This document shows positions 18,708-28,170 of a stretch of DNA of 64,000 nt, in pieces (the first letter of the stretch is position 1; every line of letters begins with the position of its first letter). A program made the translations under genes and the position numbers. This DNA is from Neptunitalea chrysea (GTDB lineage Bacteria; Bacteroidota; Bacteroidia; Flavobacteriales; Flavobacteriaceae), in the NCBI RefSeq assembly GCF_027924145.1, contig NZ_BRVP01000007.1, forward strand, positions 1 through 64,000, written 5' to 3'. A model generated the notes under the pieces. That model saw only the letters and a program-made list of their open reading frames with translations, was not told where the DNA came from and ran no database searches.

Positions 18708-18732
18708 AAAAGCTGCCCATCGGGCAGCTTTT
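18708..18732 (-). terminator. Intrinsic terminator of the aminotransferase gene
   Basis: Stem AGCTGCCC (18711-18718) with GGGCAGCT (18722-18729), loop ATC, flanked by A and T runs on either side, so it can act in both directions. 22 bp past the aminotransferase stop. Confidence 0.9.
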
Positions 18733-18753
18733 TAATTTCTTTTTATAAGTGTA

Positions 18754-19947
18754 TTAAGAAGCTAGTGCTTCTTTAATTCTTTTAACAGCTTCTTTTAGTT
18801 CTTCTTCTGCTGCTGCATAAGAAATTCTAATACAGTCAGGATTACCAAAAGCTTCCCCGGTTACTGTAGCTACATTGGCTTCTTCTAATAGGAATAATGA
18901 AAAGTCAGAAGCATTTTTAATGGTTTTTCCTTTTAGTGTTTTTCCAAAGAAGTAAGAAATGTTAGGGAAAATATAGAAGGCACCTTCCGGTACATTTAAT
19001 TGAAAACCTTCAATTTCTCCTAGCAATCCTAATACAAGATCTCTTCTTTCATGAAACTTGTCAATCATAAATTTGATTGAACTTACCGGAGCTTCAAGTG
19101 CAGCAATGGTAGCGCGTTGTGCAATAGCATTAGCACCGCTTGTCATTTGTCCTTGTATTTTAATGCATGCTTTTACAATAGCTTCAGGAGCACCAATGTA
19201 TCCAACTCTCCAACCAGTCATAGCAAATGCTTTAGAAACGCCATTTACCGTTATGGTACGATCAAACATTCCGTCTATACTTGCAATACTTGTATGTCCT
19301 GTTTCTGTAAAGTTAATATGCTCGTATATTTCATCGGACACTACAAAAATATCAGGGTGGTTTTTAAGCACTTCTGCTAACGATTCTAACTCTTCTTTAC
19401 TGTAAACAGACCCACTTGGGTTACAAGGAGAGCTAAACCACATCATTTTTGTTTTAGGGGTAATAGCTGCCTGTAGTTGTTCTGCAGTCATTTTAAAATC
19501 GGTTTCAATAGAAGTTTTAACCTCTACCGGTACGCCGCCACAAAGCTTTACAATATCACTGTAACTAACCCAATAAGGAGCAGGTAAAATAACTTCATCA
19601 CCTTCGTTAATAATAGCTAATGCTATATTAGCTAATGATTGCTTAGCCCCTGTAGAAACAAGTATTTGGTTTAGACCGTATGTTAAACCATTATCTCTTT
19701 TAAATTTGTTTACAATAGCTTGTTTTAAATCTCCATATCCATCAACAGGAGAGTAGCTGCTGTAATTTTGATCTATAGCCTCTTTGGCTGCATCTTTAAT
19801 GAAATCTGGAATGTTAAAGTCAGGCTCTCCTAAACTTAGTCCAATAATATCTTTTCCTTCTGCTCTAAGCTCTCTGGCTTTGGCTGCCATGGCAAGCGTA
19901 GCTGATGTTGCCATGTTCAAAACTCTTTCAGATAAATGCTGATTCAT
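18754..19947 (-). CDS. Pyridoxal-phosphate aminotransferase, class I (aspartate-type)
   Basis: 397 aa fold-type I aminotransferase. The PLP lysine is K239 in NGVSKAFAMTGWRVGY. Other signatures: FSSPCNPSGS, VVSDEIYEHI, and the C-terminal arginine in CIRISYA that holds the substrate carboxylate. Overall it resembles the aspartate/prephenate aminotransferase Ib group. The specific amino donor cannot be settled from the sequence. The ~310-bp gap to rsmG contains a TACATTTG -7-like element (20163-20170, minus) that would give a leader of about 210 nt. Confidence 0.92.
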   Translation of the reverse strand: MNQHLSERVLNMATSATLAMAAKARELRAEGKDIIGLSLGEPDFNIPDFIKDAAKEAIDQNYSSYSPVDGYGDLKQAIVNKFKRDNGLTYGLNQILVSTGAKQSLANIALAIINEGDEVILPAPYWVSYSDIVKLCGGVPVEVKTSIETDFKMTAEQLQAAITPKTKMMWFSSPCNPSGSVYSKEELESLAEVLKNHPDIFVVSDEIYEHINFTETGHTSIASIDGMFDRTITVNGVSKAFAMTGWRVGYIGAPEAIVKACIKIQGQMTSGANAIAQRATIAALEAPVSSIKFMIDKFHERRDLVLGLLGEIEGFQLNVPEGAFYIFPNISYFFGKTLKGKTIKNASDFSLFLLEEANVATVTGEAFGNPDCIRISYAAAEEELKEAVKRIKEALAS

Positions 19948-20226
19948 TTTTATAGATTACAAATGTTTTTAAATTATACTACTAAGGTCAGGCACTTCCT
20001 TTCCTTAAGATGATTATGATTTTTAATGTATTTTAAAGTTTTATTCTGATTACAATCTAAAATAGATTGGTGTTAAAACAGTGAAAATTTTATTTAAAAA
20101 TAAATCCAATGCTTTCGGTTTTTTATAAAACTCTTGTTGAACAAAACATAAAATACTAGCTACAAATGTACTAATTCTATTTAGGTGCTTACATTTTTTC
20201 TATATAAATATCTATTTCATTTTGGT
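19948..20226. other. Intergenic region between divergent aminotransferase and rsmG genes
   Basis: No gene seen. It holds one minus-strand -7-like element (20163-20170) and a small hairpin (CAATCTA 20053-20059, TAGATTG 20063-20069). The rest is AT-rich without recognisable structure. Confidence 0.5.
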
Positions 20227-20234
20227 TACTTTTG
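20227..20234 (+). promoter_or_regulatory. -7 promoter element (TACTTTTG) for rsmG
   Basis: TAnnTTTG match ending 26 bp upstream of the rsmG ATG at 20261. It lies inside the extended frame that begins at 20222, which argues that translation starts at 20261. Confidence 0.55.
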
Positions 20235-20260
20235 TTAAAAAATCAACTATAGCCCAGTGT

Positions 20261-20890
20261 ATGGATATAATTTTAAAATACTTCCCAGATTTAACTGCAA
20301 AACAAATAGAACAATTTGCACAATTGGAGACTCTGTATAAAGAATGGAATGCAATGATTAATGTAATTTCCAGAAAAGATATTGATGAATTGTATATAAG
20401 GCATGTGTTACATGCGTTAGGAATAGCTAAGGTACAAGCTTTTAAGCCCGGAAGCCATGTAATGGATGTGGGTACTGGTGGAGGGTTTCCAGGGATTCCA
20501 TTGGCAATTTTATTTCCTGAGACCGAGTTTTATTTAATTGATGCTATTGGTAAAAAAATTAAAGTAGTACAGGCGGTAGCAGATGCTATTGGGTTGACTA
20601 ATGTAACGGCGGTACATGGTAGAGCGGAGAAAGTAAAGCAACAGTTTGATTTTATTGTAAGCCGAGCGGTGACCAATATGCCCGATTTTGTGAAATGGGT
20701 AAAGGATAAAATTAAGAAAGAATCGGTACATGAATTAAAGAATGGAATTTTATATTTAAAAGGAGGAGATTTGTCTGAAGAACTTGCAGTGTATAGAAAT
20801 GTTCAGTTGTTTGATTTACCCGATTACTTTGAGGAAGACTTTTTTGAGACCAAAAAAGTGGTGTATCTGCCATTGAAGTATAAGGGGTAG
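20261..20890 (+). CDS. rsmG: 16S rRNA (guanine527-N7)-methyltransferase RsmG
   Basis: 209 aa from the ATG at 20261 (MDIILKYFPDLTAKQ), the usual start for this family. Signatures: LYKEWNAMINVISRKDIDEL, RHVLHALGI, SAM motif VMDVGTGGGFPGIPLAI, and FDFIVSRAVTNMPDFVKW. It methylates G527 of 16S rRNA in the 530 loop. Stands alone on the plus strand between two minus-strand units. Confidence 0.95.
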   Translation: MDIILKYFPDLTAKQIEQFAQLETLYKEWNAMINVISRKDIDELYIRHVLHALGIAKVQAFKPGSHVMDVGTGGGFPGIPLAILFPETEFYLIDAIGKKIKVVQAVADAIGLTNVTAVHGRAEKVKQQFDFIVSRAVTNMPDFVKWVKDKIKKESVHELKNGILYLKGGDLSEELAVYRNVQLFDLPDYFEEDFFETKKVVYLPLKYKG

Positions 20891-20920
20891 AAACTGCTAA
20901 TCTATAGTATAGGGAATATT

Positions 20921-20960
20921 CTTTTTGTTAACTGTACTGTATGGTAGTTTAACAAAAAAG
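20921..20960 (+). terminator. Imperfect hairpin, candidate bidirectional terminator after rsmG
   Basis: CTTTTTGTTAAC (20921-20932) can pair with GTTTAACAAAAAAG (20947-20960) with one bulge. 30 bp past rsmG. Confidence 0.45.
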
Positions 20961-21109
20961 CCCTAAAGACTTTTTTGTTTTTCATGAGATAAGCTTGATT
21001 GGTTGATGATATTGGTAAGTGTATTAAAGAATTACGTAAGAAAAATATTAGTGAATGCTTTAAAAAGGTATGGTTTTTTATTTTATTTATCAATGAATAA
21101 AACCAACCA

Positions 21110-21963
21110 ATGAAACGAATTGTTACTATACTTTTATGTTTTGTGCATTGTCTCTTTCTGCACAAAAAGGAAAATTAAATAAAGCAAAATCTAAATTAAA
21201 TAAAACTTCTGAATCGTCTGGTAGTGGTAAATCTGATAAAGGTAGAGATGGCGACGATGGTGATGGTAGTGGTGGTGTTCAAACAGAACTGCTGGTAAGG
21301 TCTATTGAGCTTGTTTTTGAAGGGGTGTGCTATGTTGTTGGCCCCGCTTTTTTTGGGGAGGCTAATTGGACGGACTTGAATATATATCCGTACTATGATG
21401 GTGTGCCAGGAGAATATACAGGATGGGTAGAAACCGATTCTTTAGATGGTTTTTCATCCGATCAAGTATATGAGTACAAAAAATCGGATCTTAGAGCTAA
21501 TCTTAATTATTTTTCTGGGGGTTCGGTAAATGGTTTTCAGACTAAAATTGATTTTAGACCTTTTTTTTTAGTGGGGATTGATGTAAGTTATAGTCACTGG
21601 TATGAGGATATATTAGAAGATAATGTAGAGCTAGATATTTTTAGTATTATGGCGAACTACTATAGAGTGCGAACAAAATATGTAACCGGTTGGTGGGGGT
21701 TAGGATATACTAGAATAGCGAACGATGTTAATAAAGGTGGTTTTGCTTATCGGGCCGGAGTGGATGTTTTTCCTGTAGATCCTATAAGTTTTAGGATGTT
21801 GTTTAAGCAGAGTTTTATTAATGAAACGTATCTGAACGAATTGCATGTGTAAGCAAAGTATCATATGAAACGTTTAGCGCCTTATATTGGATGGCATTAT
21901 AATAATATTGGAGGTGTAAACATTGGAGGGATGGCTTTAGGGTTGCAATACATTATAAATTAA
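21110..21963 (+). pseudogene. Broken outer-membrane beta-barrel protein gene
   Basis: The ATG at 21110 begins a signal peptide (MKRIVTILL) but runs out of frame. The rest of the signal peptide (FCALSLSAQ) and the mature protein are read in another frame from 21136, so a frameshift lies near 21134-21137. The mature part has a Lys-rich then Gly/Asp-rich head (KSDKGRDGDDGDGSGG) and aromatic beta-strands (YYRVRTKYVTGWWGLGYTRI). An in-frame TAA at 21850-21852 interrupts it; beyond the stop the same frame continues KYHMKRLAPYIGWHYNN to a natural end at 21963, as a barrel C-terminus would. Two independent lesions make a real pseudogene likely. Family not recognised. Confidence 0.75.
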
Positions 21964-21990
21964 AAAGAGCCAGCATTTGCTGACTCTTTT
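21963..21990. terminator. Bidirectional terminator between barrel pseudogene and pruA
   Basis: AAAAGAGCCAGCA (21963-21975) pairs with TGCTGACTCTTTT (21978-21990) with one mismatch. Shared by the two convergent genes. Confidence 0.8.
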
Positions 21991-22013
21991 AATAGCTACT
22001 ATTTTAATACTCT

Positions 22014-23642
22014 CTATTCTCCTAAAAACGGATATCTATAATCTATAGGAGATACAAATGTTTCTTTAATTAATCTTGGAGAAACCCATCTTAACAAGTT
22101 AATTGCAGAACCTGCTTTGTCGTTGGTTCCTGATGCTCTGGCACCACCAAATGGTTGCTGTCCTACAACAGCTCCGGTTGGTTTGTCGTTAAGGTAGAAG
22201 TTACCTGCTGCATTTTCCAATACCTGTGTAGCTTCTGTAAGTGCATACCTGTCTTGAGAAAATACGGCTCCTGTTAAAGCGTACTCAGAAGTTTCGTCAA
22301 CAAGTTTTAACGTGTCAGCCCATTTTTCATCTTCGTATACATATATAGTTACTACCGGACCAAAAAGCTCAGTCTCCATAGTGGTGTACTTAGGGTTGGT
22401 GGTTAAAATTACCGTAGGCTCAATAAAGTACCCTTTTGATTTGTCATAGTTACCACCTGCAATAATTTCTGCATCAGCGTCTGCTTTGGCTTGGTCAATA
22501 TATTTAGCTAGTTTGTCAAAAGAACCTTCGTGAATTACCGCAGTAATAAAATTACTCATGTCTTCAGGAGAGCCTATTTTAAAAGAAGCTACATCTTCTT
22601 TCACGTAATTTAAAATGGTTTCTGCTTTAGATTTAGGTAAGTATACTCTTGAAGCAGCGCTACATTTTTGTCCCTGAAATTCAAAAGCACCTCTAGAAAT
22701 GGCAGTTGCTACTTGCTTTTCTATAGAGCTAGGGTGTGCAATAATAAAATCTTTACCCCCAGTTTCACCTACAATTCTAGGGTAGGTTCTATAATTATGG
22801 ATGTTGGCTCCTATTTTAGACCATATGTTTTTAAATACGTTTGTAGATCCGGTAAAGTGAATACCTGCAAAATCAGGACTCGCTAAAACAGTATCGGTAA
22901 TCATTGCAGGATCACCATAAACTACGTTGATAACGCCGTCTGGTACACCGGCTTCTTTGAATACATCTACAATTACTTTTGCAGAATATACTTGACTATC
23001 ACTAGGTTTCCATACAACTACGTTACCCATCATTGCTGCGCTCGCTGGTAAGTTACCAGCAATAGCAGTAAAGTTGAATGGAGTAACAGCGTATACAAAA
23101 CCTTCTAAAGGACGGTGCTCTACACGATTCCAAATTCCTTTGTCAGATGCTGGTTGGTCTTCGTAGATTTCGGACATGTACTCAACATTAAAACGGAGGA
23201 AGTCTATAATCTCACAAGCCGAGTCAATCTCTGCTTGATATATGTTTTTAGATTGCGCTATCATAGTAGCTGCGTTCATTTTATCTCTATAAGGTCCAGA
23301 GATAAGTTCAGCGGCTTTTAAAAATATAGCAGCTCTTTGTTCCCATGGCATAGCAGCCCACTTGGTTTTTGCTTCCAGCGATGTAGCAATAGCTTTTTCT
23401 ATATGTGATTTTTCAGCTAAGTGGTACAAACCAACAACATGCTGATGGTCGTGAGGTGGGGTGATGTTTGCGGTATTACCAGTTTTTATTTCTTCAGCAC
23501 CAATGTACATAGGGATTTCTACAGTACTATTGTAAAATGCTTTATATTGTTCTAAAACAGACGCTCTTTCAGGGCTTCCCGATGCATACGATTTAACAGG
23601 TTCGTTAATAGCAACAGGGACTTGAAAAAAACCTTTTCCCAT
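22014..23642 (-). CDS. pruA: L-glutamate gamma-semialdehyde dehydrogenase (P5C dehydrogenase)
   Basis: 542 aa stand-alone enzyme for the second step of proline degradation: glutamate semialdehyde to glutamate with NAD+. Aldehyde dehydrogenase signatures: catalytic C327 in FQGQKCSAASR, general base E293 in VGETGGKDF, the nucleotide-binding FTGSTNVFKNIW, and the family-typical end GGARASGTNDKAGS and RYPFLGE. Proline dehydrogenase (the first step) is not in the window. A -7 element at 23683-23690 fits as its promoter. Confidence 0.97.
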   Translation of the reverse strand: MGKGFFQVPVAINEPVKSYASGSPERASVLEQYKAFYNSTVEIPMYIGAEEIKTGNTANITPPHDHQHVVGLYHLAEKSHIEKAIATSLEAKTKWAAMPWEQRAAIFLKAAELISGPYRDKMNAATMIAQSKNIYQAEIDSACEIIDFLRFNVEYMSEIYEDQPASDKGIWNRVEHRPLEGFVYAVTPFNFTAIAGNLPASAAMMGNVVVWKPSDSQVYSAKVIVDVFKEAGVPDGVINVVYGDPAMITDTVLASPDFAGIHFTGSTNVFKNIWSKIGANIHNYRTYPRIVGETGGKDFIIAHPSSIEKQVATAISRGAFEFQGQKCSAASRVYLPKSKAETILNYVKEDVASFKIGSPEDMSNFITAVIHEGSFDKLAKYIDQAKADADAEIIAGGNYDKSKGYFIEPTVILTTNPKYTTMETELFGPVVTIYVYEDEKWADTLKLVDETSEYALTGAVFSQDRYALTEATQVLENAAGNFYLNDKPTGAVVGQQPFGGARASGTNDKAGSAINLLRWVSPRLIKETFVSPIDYRYPFLGE

Positions 23643-23682
23643 ATCTTCTAATTGTTTTAAAAAAATTATTATTTGCTTTTCA

Positions 23683-23690
23683 CAAATGTA
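23683..23690 (-). promoter_or_regulatory. -7 promoter element (TACATTTG) for pruA
   Basis: Minus-strand TAnnTTTG match 40 bp upstream of the pruA start. Confidence 0.5.
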
Positions 23691-23762
23691 TAATTTTAAA
23701 AACAGATAATTGTAGTTAAAAGCGTTAGAATACTCTTAATGTTATGTACTTAGTGTAAATTA

Positions 23763-24149
23763 TTAATTAATTGCAAAAGGAGCGTTTAATCTAAAGGTAG
23801 GTACAATAACCTTAAACTTTTTAGTGGTAGTGAAGTTTACCACATTAAAATATCCCTTCATTGCTCCAATAGGAGATGCTAATAAACATCCTGAATTATA
23901 AGTGTGCGATTCTCCTGGTTTAATAACTGGTTTTTTACCAATAACACCTTCCCCGTCAACAAATTCTACGTCGTTTAGAGAGTCTAAAATATCCCAGTGT
24001 CTTGATACAAGTTGTACAGAATCTTTACTTTGATTTTCAATGGTAATCCAATACCCAAAAGCATAGTGCATTTTATAGTTTTTGAAGAAAGTACCTTCAA
24101 AAGACGTGCTAACTGTTATTTTAATACCTCGGGTTACTTGTGTTACCAT
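23763..24149 (-). CDS. apaG: ApaG family protein
   Basis: 128 aa single fibronectin-III-like domain, the normal ApaG length. Signatures: FGYWITIENQSKDSVQLVSR, HWDILDSLNDVEFVDGEGV, and the glycine-rich PVIKPGESHTYNSGCLLASPIG. The family is linked to Co/Mg homeostasis and diadenosine tetraphosphate levels in enterobacteria, and its biochemical role is unsettled. Its gene starts one base before the stop of the DUF3667 gene, and the plug-protein gene lies just upstream, so the three may be one operon. Confidence 0.93.
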   Translation of the reverse strand: MVTQVTRGIKITVSTSFEGTFFKNYKMHYAFGYWITIENQSKDSVQLVSRHWDILDSLNDVEFVDGEGVIGKKPVIKPGESHTYNSGCLLASPIGAMKGYFNVVNFTTTKKFKVIVPTFRLNAPFAIN

Positions 24150-24150
24150 C

Positions 24151-25347
24151 TTAATACATGATGAAGCTAATTAGTGCAAATATACTTATAAATAGTACTG
24201 CTAATATACTAAAAAAGGTATTGATATAGACGTATTTAATAAAAGTTTTAATTCTAGACTGGTCATAAAACCTACGCATTGCTTTATATAAGTAGATAAT
24301 ATTGTAAAAATATAAGATGAGGAATAGTGTTGCTGAGAAAGATGATTCTCCGAAAGGGAGTGTTACTAATGTCCAAATAAGTATAGAGAGAATAAGGATG
24401 GTTAAGGTTTGGTAGCAAAATACCATATGATCCATGTATAAAAATTTCTTTTTGGAATAGATAAGCCAAATAAAAAATGCAAGGAATGGTACTGTAAAGA
24501 AAATAACAAACGGTAATTTGTTTATAATAAAGGAAATATAAAGGCTTGGAGAGTTTTTAATTCGGTGTTTATTGAAAGCGAATTTGTAGGAGATTTGATT
24601 TTCCCAAGAATGGGGGAGTCTCATATCTTTTAAAAGGTTGTCTAAGGAGTATATTTTTTTTTGTTTTATTCCGTAGTGAAAAGCATCAGCTTTAAAATCA
24701 ATTCTTTTGATTATTCTGGGAACGTTTTGAGAAATAGAATCAAAGAATTTAGGGGCATTAAAATAATGTATTGAGTCTTTAATTTGTTGGACGGAATCTT
24801 GGTTAGCTTCTTTTTCAGCTTCTTCCTGAGATTCTTTCTTTTTATTTGCGCTATTAATAGTTATAAATTGTTTAGCTTTTTCACGCGTTTCTTTATCTTC
24901 ATCAGCTAATTCTTTTTCTATTGAGTCGTTTATGGCTTCGGTAGAAGGAATTTTTCCGAAAATATCTTGGCTTTTATCGTTTACAAAATCATCTATTTGC
25001 CAAAGATCAATAAAAAGTAGTAAAATAATAATGTATAGAAATGATATGCTTAGGAAAAACCGAAAAGGATTTGAATAATTCATTCGTTTTCCTAAGGTAA
25101 ATTCTTTTGTAATTTTCCCTGGGTATCTGAACATAACCCAGATGGTTTTTCTGAATTTAGAATCGTACGAGAAAATGGTGTCAAAAAAGTCTCTAATTAA
25201 ATCTAAAAAAGTGATTCTTTTGGTAGAATTTATTTGAGAACATTTTGGGCAATATCTATCACTTAAATCTAGTGGGTGCTTGCAGTTAAGACATTCTGTT
25301 CCTCTATATTTAAGTTGTTTGCGTTTGCTTTTTATTTTTTTCCACAT
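24151..25347 (-). CDS. DUF3667 membrane protein with N-terminal zinc ribbon
   Basis: 398 aa. A zinc ribbon lies at the N-terminus (C19, C22, C33, C36 in ECLNCKHPLDLSDRYCPKCS). Next is the DUF3667 block (LIRDFFDTIFSYDSKF, WVMFRYPGKITKEFTLGKR) and a first membrane helix (~92-115). A charged, Glu/Lys-rich stretch of about 80 residues comes next, then four or so further membrane helices. Family function is unknown. Located between the type IX plug gene and apaG. Confidence 0.9.
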   Translation of the reverse strand: MWKKIKSKRKQLKYRGTECLNCKHPLDLSDRYCPKCSQINSTKRITFLDLIRDFFDTIFSYDSKFRKTIWVMFRYPGKITKEFTLGKRMNYSNPFRFFLSISFLYIIILLLFIDLWQIDDFVNDKSQDIFGKIPSTEAINDSIEKELADEDKETREKAKQFITINSANKKKESQEEAEKEANQDSVQQIKDSIHYFNAPKFFDSISQNVPRIIKRIDFKADAFHYGIKQKKIYSLDNLLKDMRLPHSWENQISYKFAFNKHRIKNSPSLYISFIINKLPFVIFFTVPFLAFFIWLIYSKKKFLYMDHMVFCYQTLTILILSILIWTLVTLPFGESSFSATLFLILYFYNIIYLYKAMRRFYDQSRIKTFIKYVYINTFFSILAVLFISIFALISFIMY

Positions 25348-25381
25348 ACATTTAGTTGGTTGCTGTTTGCGTGTAGTAGGT

Positions 25382-26623
25382 TTAGTTACTAATGTACTTG
25401 CTATTTCCGTAGCCTATGCCTATAAGGCTGTCATATAAATCTCCATATCCTCTATAATAAAGTAGTACCATGTAGCTGTTTTCGGTTTGGTAAAAATTAC
25501 CATCAATAAAATCGTAGTCTACATTATTATTGCTATCTACAATAACATATTTGTAATTGTAAAAACCTTGTTTTAATAATGTAGTTGTTTGTAAAAGTCC
25601 TGTATGGTCATCTTTTTCTAGTTTAAATTCTTCAGAAAGTTCGTAGTTGGTGAATTTGCCAAAAACATATACATCGTTAAATCCAATATAGGGATCATAT
25701 TCTAGGCTAAAATGTACATAGGTGTATTCTGCTTCAGTTTCATTATTTCTACCGTTAGTTGTATTTAAAACAAAGTCCCCATTAATGTCTGGGAAATAAG
25801 TGTACAATTTGTTATTGCGTCTTTCTGCAGTATATAAATAGGTGTGATAGATGTTTTGTAATTCTATGCTTCGAACCCCATTACCCGATACAAGTACATT
25901 TTTATTATCGAAATTAAGGTATTCATTCCCAGCCCAAAAGGCAGTTTCTTGATCGTATTTATATACAAGACGATTTCCTAATGTGTACTGAGGTTTAATG
26001 TCTTTAATGGCAGTATTCCAGTTATAATTTTGTAGAATTACTGTTTTTAATTGTTGTTGAGGATTGATGATTGATGAGGTGTTGCTTATTTCAAAATGAA
26101 CGACTTGTTTAGTTGTCGAGTAGTTTAAATCTCTTGATCGTTTAATTTCTACATCAATGCCATGGCTGGCTTTATATACCACAAACCTTCTAGAGAACAT
26201 GAGCTCATCGTAGTCGTTGTATATTTCTAAAAGGTAGTTTCCAGTGATGGATAATCTTGTCTGGGTATTTGGTAAAGTGAGAGTGTAATGCGAGTATGAT
26301 TGTAGTGTGGTAAAAGAGTTTTCGTAGGTGGTAATTCGTTGGTCATCAATACCATTAAGGTATTGACTTTTGCTTAGGTTTGAAGGTGTCCAGTCGTAGT
26401 TACAATGAATGATTTTATAGTAATAATCAGCTTCGGATGCCGTTAGATCATCAAACTCTAACGTAAAATATTCGCTAAGTGTAATAACAGGGAATTGGTC
26501 GTCTGTTGGGCCTTTGAAAATGATTGTTTTGATATAGTCAGGTGGTGTAACTTCCTTTTTTTCTTGAGAATAGGAAAAAAGAGATATAAAGGTTAAACTG
26601 AATAAAATATATATTCTTTGCAT
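25382..26623 (-). CDS. Type IX secretion plug protein (DUF5103 family)
   Basis: 413 aa with a signal peptide (cleavage after LFSYSQ). The N-terminal part matches the family (PDYIKTIIFKGPTDDQFPVI, YYYKIIHCNYDWTPSNLSKSQY, LPNTQTRLSITGNYLLEIY), with a second beta-domain (~170-320) and a C-terminal Ig-like part. Proteins of this family were identified as the plug that closes the periplasmic side of the SprA translocon in Flavobacterium johnsoniae. The assignment is by sequence pattern. It strengthens the case, with porT in this window, for a complete type IX system in the genome. Confidence 0.82.
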   Translation of the reverse strand: MQRIYILFSLTFISLFSYSQEKKEVTPPDYIKTIIFKGPTDDQFPVITLSEYFTLEFDDLTASEADYYYKIIHCNYDWTPSNLSKSQYLNGIDDQRITTYENSFTTLQSYSHYTLTLPNTQTRLSITGNYLLEIYNDYDELMFSRRFVVYKASHGIDVEIKRSRDLNYSTTKQVVHFEISNTSSIINPQQQLKTVILQNYNWNTAIKDIKPQYTLGNRLVYKYDQETAFWAGNEYLNFDNKNVLVSGNGVRSIELQNIYHTYLYTAERRNNKLYTYFPDINGDFVLNTTNGRNNETEAEYTYVHFSLEYDPYIGFNDVYVFGKFTNYELSEEFKLEKDDHTGLLQTTTLLKQGFYNYKYVIVDSNNNVDYDFIDGNFYQTENSYMVLLYYRGYGDLYDSLIGIGYGNSKYISN

Positions 26624-26767
26624 TTTTACACTTCTAAATTTCGATAAATATAATCAAAATATTGTGTTAAAGATAAAATGTTAATTTTGAATTTTCTACG
26701 TTTATTTAGAATAAATATAAATAAACGATCAAATGAAATATGCCTTAAAAAAATAAGTGTAATTCAG

Positions 26768-26775
26768 TAAATTTG
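26768..26775 (+). promoter_or_regulatory. -7 promoter element (TAAATTTG) for nqr operon
   Basis: TAnnTTTG match ending 40 bp upstream of the nqrA ATG. No TTG at ideal -33 distance. Confidence 0.5.
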
Positions 26776-26815
26776 CGAGGATTTTTATGCAACTAATATA
26801 TCAAATCAAGTAAAT

Positions 26816-28156
26816 ATGTCAAACGACATTCGTATTAAAAAAGGCTTAAATATCAAGCTCAAAGGAGAGGCGGAATGCCTACTTTCGGAAGCGCCAAGGT
26901 CTAAAGTCTTTTCTATAAAACCTTCAAATTTTCATGACGTTACCCCTAAAATGGTTGTAAGAGAGGGAGACACCGTTAAGGCTGGAGAGACTATATTTTT
27001 CTCAAAATATAGTAGTTCAGTTAAATTTGTGTCGCCTGTAAGTGGAAAAGTTAAGGAAGTTAGAAGAGGTGCCAAGCGCGTTATTTTAGATGTGTTAATT
27101 GAAGCAGACGCTACAGATACGTTTGTAGAGCATGGTGTTAAATCTCTTGCTGCCATGAGCAGTGATGAGGTTAAACAGTCTTTGTTAGATAGTGGTTGTT
27201 GGCCATTTATAAAGCAACGCCCTTATGACGTTATAGCTAATCCTGCAGATGCACCAAAAGCAATTTTTATTTCAGGGTATGATACAGCTCCGCTTGCGGC
27301 TGATGTAACATTTGCATTGAAAGATAAAAAAGATGCTTTTCAGGAAGGTGTCAATGCGCTTACCAAGTTAACTACTGGGAAGGTACATTTAAGCATTGAT
27401 AAAACGTCTTCTTCTTATTTTAAAGAAATTACAGGAGTTGAACTTCATGGGGTTTCTGGTCCGCACCCGGCAGGAAATGTTGGAGTTCAAATTCATCATA
27501 TAGATCCTATAAATGCAGGAGAGCGTGTTTGGGTAGTAAGTCCTCAGGATGTTGCTATCATCGGAACACTTTTCTTAACGGGGAAATTTGATGCTTCCAG
27601 AGTTATTGCATTAGCAGGTTCATGTATTAGTGAGCCGAAATATTACCAAACTAAAATAGGAGCTTCGGTTTCTGATATTATTGGTAGTGTTTCTGAAGAT
27701 TGTAGAATTATCTCTGGAGACGTATTGACGGGTGATAAAGTAACTGCTGATGGGTTTTTAGGTTTCTATGATAATGAGATTACTGTAATACCTGAAGGTA
27801 ATAATTACAGATTTTTAGGGTGGATGCCATTTAAAGATAACTCTGTACATAGTTATGCTAAAACTTCTTTTGCTTGGTTATCTGGTAAAAAGTTTGATGC
27901 TAATACAAACATAAATGGTGAAGAGCGTGCTCTTGTTGTTACCGGCGAAATGGAGAAAGTAATGCCTATGGATGTATATCCAATGCAATTACTTAAAGCA
28001 TGTATGATTTTAGACTTGGAGAAAATGGAAAGTCTAGGTATTTACGAAGTTGTTCCAGAAGATTTTGCCTTGGTAGATTATGTATGTACTTCTAAAATTG
28101 AAGCACAGGAAATAATCAGACAAGGGTTAGATGTAATGATTAAAGAAGTTGGTTAA
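26816..28156 (+). CDS. nqrA: Na+-translocating NADH:quinone reductase subunit A
   Basis: 446 aa, the normal length. Peripheral cytoplasmic subunit of the Nqr complex, which couples NADH oxidation by quinone to Na+ export. It resembles other NqrA proteins in the opening (IRIKKGLNIKLKGEAE), the biotinyl-like hairpin (VREGDTVKAGETIFF, SPVSGKVKEVRRG), VSGPHPAGNVGVQIHHIDPI, and the late SLGIYEVVPEDFALVDYVC. First gene of a six-gene operon. Confidence 0.98.
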   Translation: MSNDIRIKKGLNIKLKGEAECLLSEAPRSKVFSIKPSNFHDVTPKMVVREGDTVKAGETIFFSKYSSSVKFVSPVSGKVKEVRRGAKRVILDVLIEADATDTFVEHGVKSLAAMSSDEVKQSLLDSGCWPFIKQRPYDVIANPADAPKAIFISGYDTAPLAADVTFALKDKKDAFQEGVNALTKLTTGKVHLSIDKTSSSYFKEITGVELHGVSGPHPAGNVGVQIHHIDPINAGERVWVVSPQDVAIIGTLFLTGKFDASRVIALAGSCISEPKYYQTKIGASVSDIIGSVSEDCRIISGDVLTGDKVTADGFLGFYDNEITVIPEGNNYRFLGWMPFKDNSVHSYAKTSFAWLSGKKFDANTNINGEERALVVTGEMEKVMPMDVYPMQLLKACMILDLEKMESLGIYEVVPEDFALVDYVCTSKIEAQEIIRQGLDVMIKEVG

Positions 28157-28170
28157 TAATTACAGGTATT

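Noticed and set aside
20902-21165. 87-codon minus-strand open frame next to rsmG
   Set aside because: It overlaps the start of the barrel pseudogene and a terminator-like hairpin, and the translation has no protein-like pattern.
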